Made by a program: the position numbers and the translations under genes. Below the pieces are notes generated by a model. It ran no database searches. It saw only the letters and a program-made list of their open reading frames with translations, and was not told the origin of the DNA. From JAOPZW01 sp963803375 (GTDB taxonomy: Bacteria > Actinomycetota > Thermoleophilia > Solirubrobacterales > Solirubrobacteraceae), in contig CAWDMB010000016.1 of NCBI GenBank assembly GCA_963803375.1, positions 186,001-250,000 of the forward strand: DNA of 64,000 nt, written 5' to 3'. Each line of letters starts with the position of its first letter. Position 1 is the stretch's first letter. Positions 42,024 to 51,999 of the stretch are shown here, piece by piece.

Positions 42024-43822
42024 TCGCCCTCGCCCCGCTGGACGACGAAGGGGACCTTGCGCTCCCAGTCGACGAAGTGCTCCATCGTCTGCAACCCGAA
42101 CTCCACGGGCAGCGCGAGCTCGCGCACCTCGTCCTCGAAGGCCTTGGCCCCGACCCGCGCCGCGAAGGCGTTGAAGGGCTCGCCCTCCCCGCGGCCGCCC
42201 TCGTAGAGGCGGATCCAGCGCTCGACGGCCTCGGGCACGCGCTTGGCCGGCAGCCGGACCTTCAGCCGCTGCCCGTAGACGATCTCGCCGCCCTCGAAGT
42301 TGCCGGCGATATGGGCGACGTAGGCCGGCAGCGTGTGCTCGCCGACCTTGATCGAGGCGCCGTAGAAGCCGATGTTCGCCACGTGGTGCTGGCTGCAGCC
42401 GTTCGGGCAGCCGCTCATCTTGATGTGGATGGCGCGGGTGAGCGGGTCGGTGAGCTCCATCGCGCGCACGCGCTCGGCCACCGCCGCGTTGAGGCCCATC
42501 GACGAGGTGATGCCGAGCTTGCACGAGTCGGTGCCCGGGCACGAGACCACGTCCTCGATCTCGTCGGCGCCCGCGCCGCCGAGCCCGAGCTCGCCCAGCG
42601 CGCGCCAGACCTCGTAGACGCTCTCGTCTCGCACCCAGCGCAGCAGCAGGTTCTGGTGCACGGTCGTGCGCACCCATCCGCCCGAGAAGCGCCGGGCGAC
42701 GTCGGCGAGGGCGCGGAGCTGCTGCGGGCTGAGGTCGCCGCGCGGGATCTGCACCTGCACCGACGAGAAGCCGGGCTGGCGCTGGGCGCGCACGTTGGCG
42801 GAGCGGAAGCGCTCGAACTCGGCCCCGTCCCCGTTGGGGGCGGCGAAGGCGGCCGGCGCCGCGGGCGCCCGCTCCTCCTCGTCGACGTCGAAGCGCAGGC
42901 CGGCGACGTCGAAGTCGCGCTCGGCGACCCAGTCGCCGCGCAGCTCCTCGTCGACGAGCTCGCGGAACGCCTCGATGCCGACCTTGTCGACCATCACCTT
43001 CAGCCGGGCGCGGGCGCGGTTGACCCGCAGCCAGTCCTGGCGGTCGAAGATCCTGAAGACGGCCTCGGCGACCTTGAGGTACTCGCCGTCGTCGAGGCCG
43101 ACGAACTCGTAGAGCGTCGGCGCGACGCGCGGCATGATCGAGGTGCCGCCGCCGACGCGGATCTCGACGCCGCGCTCGCCGTCGCGCTCGCGCGCGAGGA
43201 AGGCGATGTCGTGGATGCCGGTCAGCGCGCGGTCGGCCGGCGAGGCGTCGAAGGCCGTCTTGACCTTGCGCGGCATGAGCTGCGTCGTCGGGTGGCGCAC
43301 GAAGTAGCGCACGTACGCGCCCGCGTAGGGCGTGAGGTCGAAGAGCTCGTCCGGCGCGACGCCGGCCCACGGGTCGCCCGTGACGTTGCGCACGGTGTTG
43401 CCGCAGCCCTCGCGGCTCGAGAGGCCGCTGTCGGAGATGATCCGGATGAACGCCGCCGCGTCGGGCAGCGGCATGTGGTGCACCTGGATGTTCTGGCGGG
43501 TGGTGATGTGGCCCTTGTTCAGGGGCGCGTAGCGCTCGATCGCCGCGGCGAAGGCCTCGAGCTGCTCGGGCGTCACGCCGCCCATCGGAAGCTTCACGCG
43601 GACCATCTGGACGTCGGCCTGGCGCTGGCCGTAGACGCCCTGCTTGAGGCGGAAGCCGACGAACTCGGTCTCGGGCGTGTCGCCGCGCATGAACGCGGCG
43701 GCCTCGGTGTCGAAGTCGTCGAACTCGCGCTCGAGGATCGGGATGACGTGCCCCGGGACGTCCTCGACGACCTCGGGGTTCTCCAGCGAGCCGCGGCGGC
43801 CCTGGACGGTGGCGGGCTCCAT
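42011..43822 (-). CDS. sir: ferredoxin-dependent sulfite (nitrite) reductase
   Basis: About 603 residues with the duplicated sulfite/nitrite reductase fold and the siroheme/[4Fe-4S] motif CPGTDSCKLG then SGCPNGCSQHH. Position as first gene ahead of cysH, cysD and cysN makes sulfite reduction to sulfide the likely role. ATG 43822 follows a TATATT -10-like box (43834-43829) by only six bases and has no Shine-Dalgarno, which points to a leaderless transcript; an in-frame GTG at 43837 overlaps that box and is less likely. Confidence 0.92.
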   Translation of the reverse strand: MEPATVQGRRGSLENPEVVEDVPGHVIPILEREFDDFDTEAAAFMRGDTPETEFVGFRLKQGVYGQRQADVQMVRVKLPMGGVTPEQLEAFAAAIERYAPLNKGHITTRQNIQVHHMPLPDAAAFIRIISDSGLSSREGCGNTVRNVTGDPWAGVAPDELFDLTPYAGAYVRYFVRHPTTQLMPRKVKTAFDASPADRALTGIHDIAFLARERDGERGVEIRVGGGTSIMPRVAPTLYEFVGLDDGEYLKVAEAVFRIFDRQDWLRVNRARARLKVMVDKVGIEAFRELVDEELRGDWVAERDFDVAGLRFDVDEEERAPAAPAAFAAPNGDGAEFERFRSANVRAQRQPGFSSVQVQIPRGDLSPQQLRALADVARRFSGGWVRTTVHQNLLLRWVRDESVYEVWRALGELGLGGAGADEIEDVVSCPGTDSCKLGITSSMGLNAAVAERVRAMELTDPLTRAIHIKMSGCPNGCSQHHVANIGFYGASIKVGEHTLPAYVAHIAGNFEGGEIVYGQRLKVRLPAKRVPEAVERWIRLYEGGRGEGEPFNAFAARVGAKAFEDEVRELALPVEFGLQTMEHFVDWERKVPFVVQRGEGECAV

Positions 43823-43828
43823 CGGGGA

Positions 43829-43834
43829 AATATA
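43829..43834 (-). promoter_or_regulatory. -10-like box of the sulfate-assimilation operon
   Basis: TATATT on the minus strand, six bases before the sulfite reductase ATG. No clear -35 is visible at 17 bases. The spacing places transcription start at or next to the start codon. Confidence 0.45.
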
Positions 43835-43947
43835 CACATACCCCGACCGAGATTAGGTTGTTTGCTCGGCCGGGAACGATCGCGCGCCCTTGGCGTCCCC
43901 CTCATCATGGCGTCGACGCGCAGCGACAAGGTCCCCGGGCCGAGCCG

Positions 43948-46097
43948 ATGATCCCGGGGTTCGACCCGGCGTCCGCGTCGCGCAGGCTCGAGGCGCTCGT
44001 CGCCGCGATCCAGGCCTTCCCGCCCGATCGCCAGCCCGCGGTGCTGCGCGAGTATCTCGACGCCGAGCTCGGCCGCCTCGAGGCGATGGAGGACGCCCAC
44101 CACGCCTTCCTGGGCGAATGCGTGCTCCTGGCCGTCGACAACATGCAGGACGCGCGGCTGCAGTCGGTCGAGGACCGCCTCGCCGCGCTCGAGAGCCCCG
44201 ACGGCCCGTCGATCGCGGAGACGCTCACTGAGGCCGCGCTGGTCTTCGCGCTGTCCTTGGCGACCTTGGCGGCCGTCGAGACGGTGGGCGGTGCCGTCCT
44301 GCTCTGGGCCGGCCAGGCGGCGTTGGCGCCCGTCGCGCGCAAGGCGGTCGAGGAGGCCGATCAGGCGCTCCTGACCACGGCGCGCACCCAGGTGAGCTCT
44401 CTGAGCCAGCTGCAGGCGACGCAGACGCTCCGGGCCGAGCACCTCAGAGGAGTCGCGACGGTGCTGGACGGCTTGCGCGGCGGGTCGCTGTCGTCGGCGC
44501 TGTGGCAGGTCGGCAAGGCGCTGCTCAACCCGATCGCGACGGCCAAGAGCATCGCCGAGGCCATGTCCAAGACGTTCACGGTCACGGCCGAGATCGAGGC
44601 GACCCAAGCGAAGATGCTCGTCAGCCACCTGGCCATGGCCGAAGGCATGGAGGCCTCGGTCGCGGCCCGTATGGCCTACGACAAGGCGCTCATCGGCGAC
44701 GCTGCCCGCCCCGACGCTCAGTGGCGCAAGTTCCTCGACGACGCGAGCGGCGGCCTGGCCCTCGCGCCGGCGTACAGCGTCTTCCAGAACCTCTGGAAGA
44801 ACGTCCCGCCGTCGGGGCAGCCGAGCGCGGACACGGTCGCCGAGCCGTTCATGGCCTCGACGCCCGCGGGGAGGCTGCTCACCCTCATGCGCGAGAATCG
44901 CCTCGCCGTCCGCGAGGAGTACGCCGTCCTGCGTGCGGGCCTGCGCTTCCGCACCGACGACAGCTTCGTCGCGGACCCCCTGGTCAGCCAGCTCAGCGGG
45001 CTGGTCACGGAGCTCGCTCCGCTGCGAAGCGCCTATCGCGCGCTCGACGACACCGTGCGCCCGCTCATCGTCCGCGGCTACGAGGCCGCGCTGTGGTGGG
45101 CCTACCTCCAGACGAACGGGATGCTGGCGCGGGTCGAGGCTGCCGGCTATGAGACCGACAGCGACGAGCTGGAGACGGGTGAGATCGTCGAGGGGCACGT
45201 CATCACCGAGGCGCCTCCGCGCGTGGTGCCGGCCCCGACCGTCTATCTGGACCCGCTGCCTCCGCAGGACCTCTACGTCTACGAGGCCGACTTCTACCCG
45301 GGCGTGCCGCTGCTGGCCGAGGAGCGCGCCGAGTACCTCTACACGACGTTCGCCGAGCCCTACTTCCGCGTCCCCGAGCATGCCGCGACTCTTCCCTTCG
45401 CCTACAGCCCCGCCAACTACGTCGGCGTCAGGGCCCAGCCCAAGCGGCTCTACGGCGGACTGATCACGAACTTCGAGCGGGCGCGGCGGGTCGACGAGAT
45501 GCGCCTCACGGCGATCCTGTTCTTCCTCAAGCTCCCCGAGCTTGAGGATCCCACCTCGTCCGGGCTGCTCGGCGCGCTGGGCGAGCTGCGGGGAAGCCCG
45601 CCGAGCGCGGCGGGCTGGATGGCGCTGCATCCTGCCGCGACGCCCGCGCCGCCGCCCAACCCGCTCACGGACGGCTCGGTTGCGCGCGCCTCGCGGGCGG
45701 CCGCGCCGGCCCTGGCCGCGCTGCTGTCCGACACCGGCGTCCTCAGCCGCACGTTCTACGAGACCCAGCGGGGCGAGCTGCTCGCAGCCACCAACGAGCT
45801 GCGCAGCGACATCACCGAGATGCAGGCGCTCGCGGCCGGCAACCTCACCCCCGCCACGTCCACCCGCGGCCTCGACGTCGAGGCCTACGACGAGCTCATC
45901 ATGTCGAGCAGAAGCAGCTGCTCGACCTCTACGCCCGGGTCCTGACCACCGCTCAGTTCGACGAGGCCGAGGTCACGGTCATCAAGACCCACTTCGAAGC
46001 GCTCGTCAAGCGTCTGGCCACATGGACGCTTCCTGCGACCACCGCGAAGCCGCAGGCCTCGCCCTTCCGCTTCGCGACCCCGTCTTCGACCCGATAA
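43948..46097 (+). pseudogene. large unknown protein, frame broken near the 3' end
   Basis: From ATG 43948 the frame runs ~660 residues to a stop at 45945, but a one-base slip near 45905 would continue EQKQLLDLYARVLTTAQFDE to TAA 46095-46097, 17 bases before the next gene; codon bias is strong throughout both parts. The protein has an acidic helical start, a long apolar segment (about residues 95-125: ALVFALSLATLAAVETVGGA...) suggesting membrane insertion, several helices (SSLSQLQATQTLRAEHL), and a Tyr/Pro-rich middle (VYLDPLPPQDLYVYEADFYP). No family recognised. Coupled with the gene at 46115; the two look like one functional unit. Confidence 0.65.
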
Positions 46098-46114
46098 CCC
46101 AGAGGAGCCTTCCC

Positions 46115-48910
46115 ATGGCCACGTCCCAGGAGCTGTTCCGCTTTGCGTCGACCCGCCGGCCCGACCGGGCCGTCATGAGCCAGATCTCGGGTCGCCTCAT
46201 CGTCGACGGGCGCGAGCCGCGAGCCGGCTCGCTGCGCTCCGAGCTGTTCGGGCCCGGTGAGTTCGAGCCGAAGCTGGCCACGGCCAACGCCTACGCGCAT
46301 TCGGCCGACTTCCTGGACGTGGACAGCCCGGCGATCGTGGCGCTCGAGCCCTTCGTGGCCTACCTGCGCGAGGCGCTGGCGCCCGACGTCCTCTTGGCCG
46401 ACGTGGTCGCGGCGATCGCGGAGCGGTTCCCGTTGCTGAGCCGGATCCTGGCCGAGCTGACCCCCGATCGCGCCGACGAGGCCATCGACGCCGCGATGTT
46501 CACGATCTGGGACTCGTTCTACGTCCAGACGATCCGCGGCTGCGATCGCTATGTGACCACGAACCACCTGATCGACGCGTTGCGCGCCTATCACGTGCTC
46601 GCGCTGCTGGTGGCCGCGCGCAGCGACGGGCTCGAAGGCTGGCCGGGGCTCGCCTTCGACGACTACGACGCCCTCATCGACCTCGAGGCCGCGGCCGCCG
46701 GCGCCGCCGGCGCGGCCCGTGCCGCGTCCGCGGGCGTGGCGGCCGCCGCCGCGGCTTCGGCCTTCGCCCCGGCCGGGCGCTTCCGCGTGCCGCTCGAGGT
46801 CGGGGCGCTCAAGCCGCCCGCGGTCGCCGATCTGCTGCTCGTCGAGCAGACGCTGCGCCGCTACGAGCTCGGCCAGCTCGGCCGGCTCGAGTCGATCATG
46901 CGCGGCGAGCGCCGCGAGCTCACCCTGCGCAGCCTGGCCCGCTCGACCCAGACCACGACGACGGAGACCCTGCAGGAGGAGGAGAGCTCGAGCAGCGTCA
47001 AGACCGACGAGCGCTTCCGCCTCGCGACGCAGGCCCAGCAGAGCGCCGAGCAGAGCCTCGGCGTGCAGGCCGGGATCTCGGTCAGCGGGAAGTTCGGCCC
47101 CGTCCAGGTCTCGGCCTCGGTCAACGCGTCGTTCAACACCTCGAAGTCGTCGTCGGACTCCACCTCGCAGGAGTACGCGAAGACGATCACCGAGGAGGCC
47201 AGCCAGAGCGTCAGGAGCTCCATCAAGGAGAGCTCGTCGCTGACGATCCTCACCGAGAGCGAGGACACGTCGCTGCGCGGCTGGAACAACGAGGGGGGCA
47301 CCACCAACGTCAACGGCCTCTACCGCTGGGTCGACCAGGTCAACGACGCGAGCCTGAAGAACTACGGCCGGCGCCTGATGCTCTCGCTCAACGTGCCGGA
47401 GCCGTCGGCCTTCTACAACGGCCTGCTCGCGCAGCGCGAGGCGGCCGCGACGGCCGAGCTGGAGGAGCCGATGCCGCCGTCGCGGCTCAGCCCGAGCTCG
47501 CTGGCGGTCCTTGAGGAGGGCAGCACGGACGGCTTCGAGAGCCATCAGGACCTCGACGAGTCCAACTTCGCGCGGCTCGCCGCTCGCTACGACGTGCCCG
47601 TGGAGCTCCCGCCGCGCGCGTACGTCACCGGCAGCAAGACGATCGTCCATCCCGACGCCATGCAGGCCATCGAGGTCAAGGAGCACGACCACCCCAGCGA
47701 TCTGAGCCTCGTGATGTCCGACAGCACCCTGACGGTCGATCCCGGCTACCGGCTGACCGAGGTCGGCGTGCTCGCGGCCGAGGGCGACCGGGGTGGCCTG
47801 GGCAACCTCGTCGACGCCCTCAAGCTCGGCGAGGACGAGGCCAAGGCCGAGGACGCCAACGTCATCCTCGTGCAGGTCGCCGGGATGAGCTTCTACCTCA
47901 CGGCGTTCAAGGATCCCGACGACGGCGACAAGAAGGTCATCAGGTCGAACTTCAACACCTACCAGCCCATCCCGACCGTCCACCCTCCGGAGTTGGCGCC
48001 CTTCGGAGAGCTCGTCCACCCGAGCATCCCGATCACGGTCACCGCGAACTTCGAGGGCATGCTGGCGCTCACCGTCGCCTACCAGGCCGAGCGCACGGCA
48101 GAGGCGCTCGACAGCTGGAAGGCCGCCACCTACGCGGCGATCGTCAAGGGCTACACGACCAAGCGCCAGGCCTACGAGCAGTCGCTGACCGTGGCCACGT
48201 CGAAGGCCGAGGCCGGCACGCAGGCCCAGACCTTCGCCCTCCGCGAGGATCAGTACCGCAGCATCGAGCTGACCGAGCTCAAGCGTGGGTGCATCGACCT
48301 GCTGACCGAGAGCGCGGCGGCCGGCCACAGCTCGATCGCCATCGAGGAGGACGGCACGCCGCGGATAGTCATCGACGAGGCCGAGGGCGCTCTGCACCCC
48401 GGCTGGCGCGCGCCGCTGCCCAACGGCTCGGTCGCGGAGTTCTTCGAGCTCGCCTTCGAGTGGGAGAACACGACCTACCAGCTCTACCCCTACTACTGGG
48501 CCGGCGCGAGTCGGTGGGCCGACCTCGCGCAGGCCGAGGGCGCCGACCCGATCTTCCAGCAGTTCCTGCGAGCGGGCAGCGCCTCGGTCGCCGTGCCCGT
48601 GCGGCCCGGCTACGAGCGCTCGGTGATGTTCTTCCTGAAGACGGGCGACATCTGGGGCGGTGGGTACCTTGCGCTGTTCACCGACCACGACATGCTCGAC
48701 GCGTACCGCGACGTCGAGCTCGGGCGCCAGTTCGACCCGCCGCTGCAGGTCGGCGAGTCGTGGGAGATCACCCTGCCCACGAGCATGGTCATGCTCCAGG
48801 CCGACGAGACGCTGCCCGAGTTCCCGCCAGAGGTGGAGGCCGAGGTCGAGGTCGCGCGCTCGGCGCCCGCGAGGCTGACCGCGGCCCGGGCCGGCAGCAA
48901 CGGAGGCTGA
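46115..48910 (+). CDS. 931-residue protein with beta-hairpin-like segment, unknown function
   Basis: A large protein without signal peptide. Visible parts: helical N-terminus; an Ala-rich stretch (~190-220); the segment RRYELGQLGRLESIMRGERR followed by a Thr/Glu-rich run; an alternating polar/apolar stretch (GISVSGKFGPVQVSASVNAS) and Ser-rich helix (~310-390) resembling an amphipathic hairpin; GLYRWVDQVN...NYGRRLMLSLNVPEPSAFY; then beta-rich C-terminal domains. This order resembles, from memory, a widespread but uncharacterised family of large bacterial proteins. It starts at ATG 46115 after AGAGG and follows the frameshifted gene closely. Assembly of a pore or surface structure is one hypothesis. 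Confidence 0.6.
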   Translation: MATSQELFRFASTRRPDRAVMSQISGRLIVDGREPRAGSLRSELFGPGEFEPKLATANAYAHSADFLDVDSPAIVALEPFVAYLREALAPDVLLADVVAAIAERFPLLSRILAELTPDRADEAIDAAMFTIWDSFYVQTIRGCDRYVTTNHLIDALRAYHVLALLVAARSDGLEGWPGLAFDDYDALIDLEAAAAGAAGAARAASAGVAAAAAASAFAPAGRFRVPLEVGALKPPAVADLLLVEQTLRRYELGQLGRLESIMRGERRELTLRSLARSTQTTTTETLQEEESSSSVKTDERFRLATQAQQSAEQSLGVQAGISVSGKFGPVQVSASVNASFNTSKSSSDSTSQEYAKTITEEASQSVRSSIKESSSLTILTESEDTSLRGWNNEGGTTNVNGLYRWVDQVNDASLKNYGRRLMLSLNVPEPSAFYNGLLAQREAAATAELEEPMPPSRLSPSSLAVLEEGSTDGFESHQDLDESNFARLAARYDVPVELPPRAYVTGSKTIVHPDAMQAIEVKEHDHPSDLSLVMSDSTLTVDPGYRLTEVGVLAAEGDRGGLGNLVDALKLGEDEAKAEDANVILVQVAGMSFYLTAFKDPDDGDKKVIRSNFNTYQPIPTVHPPELAPFGELVHPSIPITVTANFEGMLALTVAYQAERTAEALDSWKAATYAAIVKGYTTKRQAYEQSLTVATSKAEAGTQAQTFALREDQYRSIELTELKRGCIDLLTESAAAGHSSIAIEEDGTPRIVIDEAEGALHPGWRAPLPNGSVAEFFELAFEWENTTYQLYPYYWAGASRWADLAQAEGADPIFQQFLRAGSASVAVPVRPGYERSVMFFLKTGDIWGGGYLALFTDHDMLDAYRDVELGRQFDPPLQVGESWEITLPTSMVMLQADETLPEFPPEVEAEVEVARSAPARLTAARAGSNGG

Positions 48911-48945
48911 GGGCCGGGGTCTCTCCGGTCCCGTAGGGTCGAGCC

Positions 48946-50337
48946 ATGGACCGGACGGCCCTCCTGCACGACGCCGCCGACCGCGCGGCCGCTTTTCTCG
49001 AGGGACTGCCGGAGGCGCCCGTCGGCCCGCGCGAGACGGATCCGGACGCCCTGCGCGCCGCGCTGGGAGGCCCGCTGCCGGTGGGCGGAGACGACCCCGC
49101 GGCGGTGCTCGGCGCGCTGGCGGCGGCGGCTGAGCCGGGGCTCATGCGCAGCCAGAGCCCGCGCTTCTTCGGGTTCGTCATCGGCGGGGCGACGCCCGCC
49201 GCGCTGGCCGCCGACTGGCTCGCGTCGGCCTGGGATCAGAACGCCTGCCTCTACGTCGCCGCGCCGGCCGCGGCGATCGCCGAGGAGGTCGTCGGCGGCT
49301 GGCTCGCGGGGCTGCTCGGCCTGCCGGAGGACGCGTCGTTCACGCTGACCACGGGCTGCCAGATGGCGCACGTGACGTGCCTGGCCGCGGCGCGCCACGC
49401 CGTGCTGGCCCGCGCCGGCTGGGACGCGGAGGCGGGCGGCCTCCAAGGCGCGCCGCGCGTGCGCGTCCTGACCGGGGCCGCGCGGCACGTCACGGTCGAT
49501 CGCGCCGTGCGCCTTCTCGGCCTGGGCACGGACGCGCTCGTCCCCGTGGCCGTCGACGGCGAGGGGCGGATGGAACCGGCGGCGCTGGCCGAGGCGCTCG
49601 TCGCCGGCGAGGGGCCGGCGATCGTCGTCGCCCAGGCGGGGGAGGTCAACACGGGCGCCTTCGACCCGCTCGACGCGATCGCCGACGCCGCCGCCGAGGC
49701 CGGCGCCTGGGTCCACGTCGACGGCGCGTTCGGCCTGTGGGCCGCGGCGAGCCCGGCCCGGCGCCCCCTCACTGCCGGCGCCGGGTGCGCCGACTCCTGG
49801 GCCACCGACGCCCACAAGTGGCTCAACGTGCCCTACGACGCGGGCCTCGCGTTCTGCGCGCACCCGGCCGATCACCGGGCGGCGATGTCGGCGGGCGCGG
49901 CCTACCTCGCACCGGGCGCGCGCGACGGCCTCGACTGGGCGCCCGAGGCCTCGCGGCGCGCGCGCGCCTTCACGGTGTGGGCGGCGCTGCGCGCGCTCGG
50001 GCGCGATGGCGTCGCCGACCTCGTCGAGCGCTGCTGCACGGCCGCCACGCGCTTCGCCGAGATCCTGGGCGAGGAGCCCGGCGTCGAGGTCCTCAACGAC
50101 GTCGTCCTCAACCAGGTGCTCGTGCGCTTCGGCGATGACGACGACGCGACCGATGCCGTCATCGCCGCCGTCCAGGCCGACGGCACGTGCTGGCTGGGCG
50201 GCACGGTCTGGCGCGGGCGGCGCGCGATGCGGATCTCGGTTTCCAACTGGGCGACGACGCTCAGCGACGTCGATCGCTCGGCCGCAGCGATTCTCGCCGC
50301 CGCTCGAGCTCGTCGCGCTCGACCGCGTTCGCGCTGA
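48946..50337 (+). CDS. PLP-dependent decarboxylase (group II)
   Basis: A 463-residue fold-type I decarboxylase related to aromatic-L-amino-acid and glutamate decarboxylases. The PLP lysine is in TDAHKWLNVPYDAG, the cofactor-binding region includes VHVDGAFGLW and TTGCQMAHVT, and AQAGEVNTGAFDPLDAI precedes them. The amino acid substrate is unclear. ATG 48946 lies 35 bases after the large protein's stop. The 3' end overlaps the convergent sigma factor gene by 77 bases, so one of the two tails is probably non-essential in sequence. Confidence 0.85.
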   Translation: MDRTALLHDAADRAAAFLEGLPEAPVGPRETDPDALRAALGGPLPVGGDDPAAVLGALAAAAEPGLMRSQSPRFFGFVIGGATPAALAADWLASAWDQNACLYVAAPAAAIAEEVVGGWLAGLLGLPEDASFTLTTGCQMAHVTCLAAARHAVLARAGWDAEAGGLQGAPRVRVLTGAARHVTVDRAVRLLGLGTDALVPVAVDGEGRMEPAALAEALVAGEGPAIVVAQAGEVNTGAFDPLDAIADAAAEAGAWVHVDGAFGLWAAASPARRPLTAGAGCADSWATDAHKWLNVPYDAGLAFCAHPADHRAAMSAGAAYLAPGARDGLDWAPEASRRARAFTVWAALRALGRDGVADLVERCCTAATRFAEILGEEPGVEVLNDVVLNQVLVRFGDDDDATDAVIAAVQADGTCWLGGTVWRGRRAMRISVSNWATTLSDVDRSAAAILAAARARRARPRSR

Positions 50338-51487
50338 GGTCGATCGCCCGCGCGTAGGCGGCGTCGGCGCCGCCGGCGTCGCCCGCCCGGCGCAGGAGCT
50401 CGGCGCGCGCCGCGTGCAGGGGTTGGTAGCCGTCGAGGCCGCGGACCGCCTCGAGCAGGGCCAGGCCCGCCCGCGGCCCGTCGGCCATCCCGACCGCCAC
50501 CGCGCGGTTGACGTCGACGACGGGCGAGGGCGCGAGGCGCCCGAGCGTGGCGTAGAGCGCCGCGATCTGCGGCCAGTCGACGGGATCGCGGACGTGCAGC
50601 GCCGCAATCGCGGCCTGGACCTGGTAGGGCCCGGGACGGCGCAGGCGCAGCGCGCGCTGCAGCGTGCGGGCGCCCTCGTCGAGGCGCGGGGCGTCCCAAC
50701 GCGCGCGATCCTGGTCGGGCAGCGCGACGTACCGGCCATCGGCATCGACGCGCGCCGCGCGCCGCCCGTCGTGCAGGAGCATGAGCGCGAGCAGGCCGGC
50801 GGCCTCGGCGTCGTCGGGCATGAGCTCGGCGAGCAGCCGCGCAAGGCGGATCGCCTCGGCGCAGAGGTCCTCGCGCACGAGGCGCTCGCCGGCGCTCGCC
50901 GCGTAGCCCTCGTTGAAGACGAGGTAGAGCACGGCCAGAACGCCGGCCATGCGATCCGGCAGGTCCTCGTCGCGCGGGACGCGATAGGGGATGCCGGCGG
51001 CGGCGATCTTGCGCCTCGCGCGCCAGAGGCGCTGGCTCATCGTCGGCTCGGGGACGAGGAACGCGCGCGCGATCTCGGCGCTGCGCAGACCGCCGAGCGT
51101 GCGCAACGTGAGCGCCACACGCGCCGGCATCGACAACGCCGGGTGGCAGCAGGTGAAGATCAGCCGCAGCCGGTCGTCGTCGACCGCGCCCGCGGGCTCG
51201 GATGCGTTGCGGTCGATCTCCATGAGCCCGCGCAGGAGCGCCAGGCGGTCGGCGAGCCCGCGCTCGCGGCGCAGGCGATCGATCGCCCGGCGCCGCGCCG
51301 CGGTCGTGATCCACGCCCCGGGATTCGCCGGGACGCCGTCGCGCGGCCACGTGGCCAGCGCGACGGCGAAGGCGTCCTGGAGCGCGTCCTCGGCCAGCTC
51401 GAAGCTCCCGCCGAGGTGGCGGATGAGCGTGGCCAGAACGCTCCCGGACTCCTCGCGGAAGGCCCGCTCGACCGCGTCCGCGGTCAC
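50261..51487 (-). CDS. ECF42-type sigma factor with C-terminal extension
   Basis: A 408-residue ECF sigma factor: region 2 (AFREESGSVLATLIRHLGGS; FELAEDALQDAFAVAL; ARRRAIDRLRR), region 4 (FLVPEPTMSQRLWRARRKI) and a ~200-residue TPR-like extension (DEGARTLQRALRL; MADGPRAGLALLEAVRGLDG). This architecture plus an adjacent DGPF-domain gene defines ECF group 42, which has no classical anti-sigma factor; the extension is thought essential for activity. GTG 51487 overlaps the DGPF gene stop (GTGA). Its targets in this family are often DGPF operons themselves. Confidence 0.88.
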   Translation of the reverse strand: MTADAVERAFREESGSVLATLIRHLGGSFELAEDALQDAFAVALATWPRDGVPANPGAWITTAARRRAIDRLRRERGLADRLALLRGLMEIDRNASEPAGAVDDDRLRLIFTCCHPALSMPARVALTLRTLGGLRSAEIARAFLVPEPTMSQRLWRARRKIAAAGIPYRVPRDEDLPDRMAGVLAVLYLVFNEGYAASAGERLVREDLCAEAIRLARLLAELMPDDAEAAGLLALMLLHDGRRAARVDADGRYVALPDQDRARWDAPRLDEGARTLQRALRLRRPGPYQVQAAIAALHVRDPVDWPQIAALYATLGRLAPSPVVDVNRAVAVGMADGPRAGLALLEAVRGLDGYQPLHAARAELLRRAGDAGGADAAYARAIDLSANAVERDELERRRESLRPSDRRR

Positions 51488-51882
51488 GACGAGGCGCTCG
51501 TCCCCGCCTCGGATCCCTGCGTCGCGTCCGCGTCTTCGAACACCATGACCGGCCGGACCTCGACGTGGCCGGTCTCGATGTGCGGCATGCCCGCCGCGTG
51601 GTCGAGCGCGGTGTCGAGATCCGGGGCCTCGATCAGGTAGAAGCCGCCGAGCCACTCCTTCGTGTCGGCGAACGGCCCGTCGGTCACGACCCGCTCGCCG
51701 TCGCGGACCGAGAGGGTCGTGGCCGTCTGCGGGGGCTGGAGCCCCTCGCCGGCCTCGTACGCCCCGCTGCTCTGCAGCGCCTCGGTGTAGGTGAACCAGC
51801 GGGCGGTCTGGGCCCGACCCTCGGGCGACGCCCGGTCCGGGCCGGCCTCGGGGTCGACGTAGATGATGAGCATGTACTTCAT
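51484..51882 (-). CDS. YCII-related DGPF-domain protein
   Basis: A 132-residue YCII-like protein beginning MKYMLIIYVDPEAG and carrying the signature TDGPFADTKEWLGGFYLIEA. Such proteins are encoded next to ECF42 sigma factors and are presumed targets or partners; a catalytic role is unproven. ATG 51882 has a perfect AGGAGG five bases upstream, stronger than most sites in the window, consistent with high expression when induced. Coupled to the sigma gene by overlap. Confidence 0.9.
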   Translation of the reverse strand: MKYMLIIYVDPEAGPDRASPEGRAQTARWFTYTEALQSSGAYEAGEGLQPPQTATTLSVRDGERVVTDGPFADTKEWLGGFYLIEAPDLDTALDHAAGMPHIETGHVEVRPVMVFEDADATQGSEAGTSASS

Positions 51883-51999
51883 CGATGCCTCCTGGGCTTC
51901 GGGGGCCGGCGCCGGTCGCCGGCCTGCGACCGTACGACGAGCGGCGACCACGCCTGCTCTACCGCCGGGGCGCCGATCGGTCAAGTTGGCGCGCAGGCG

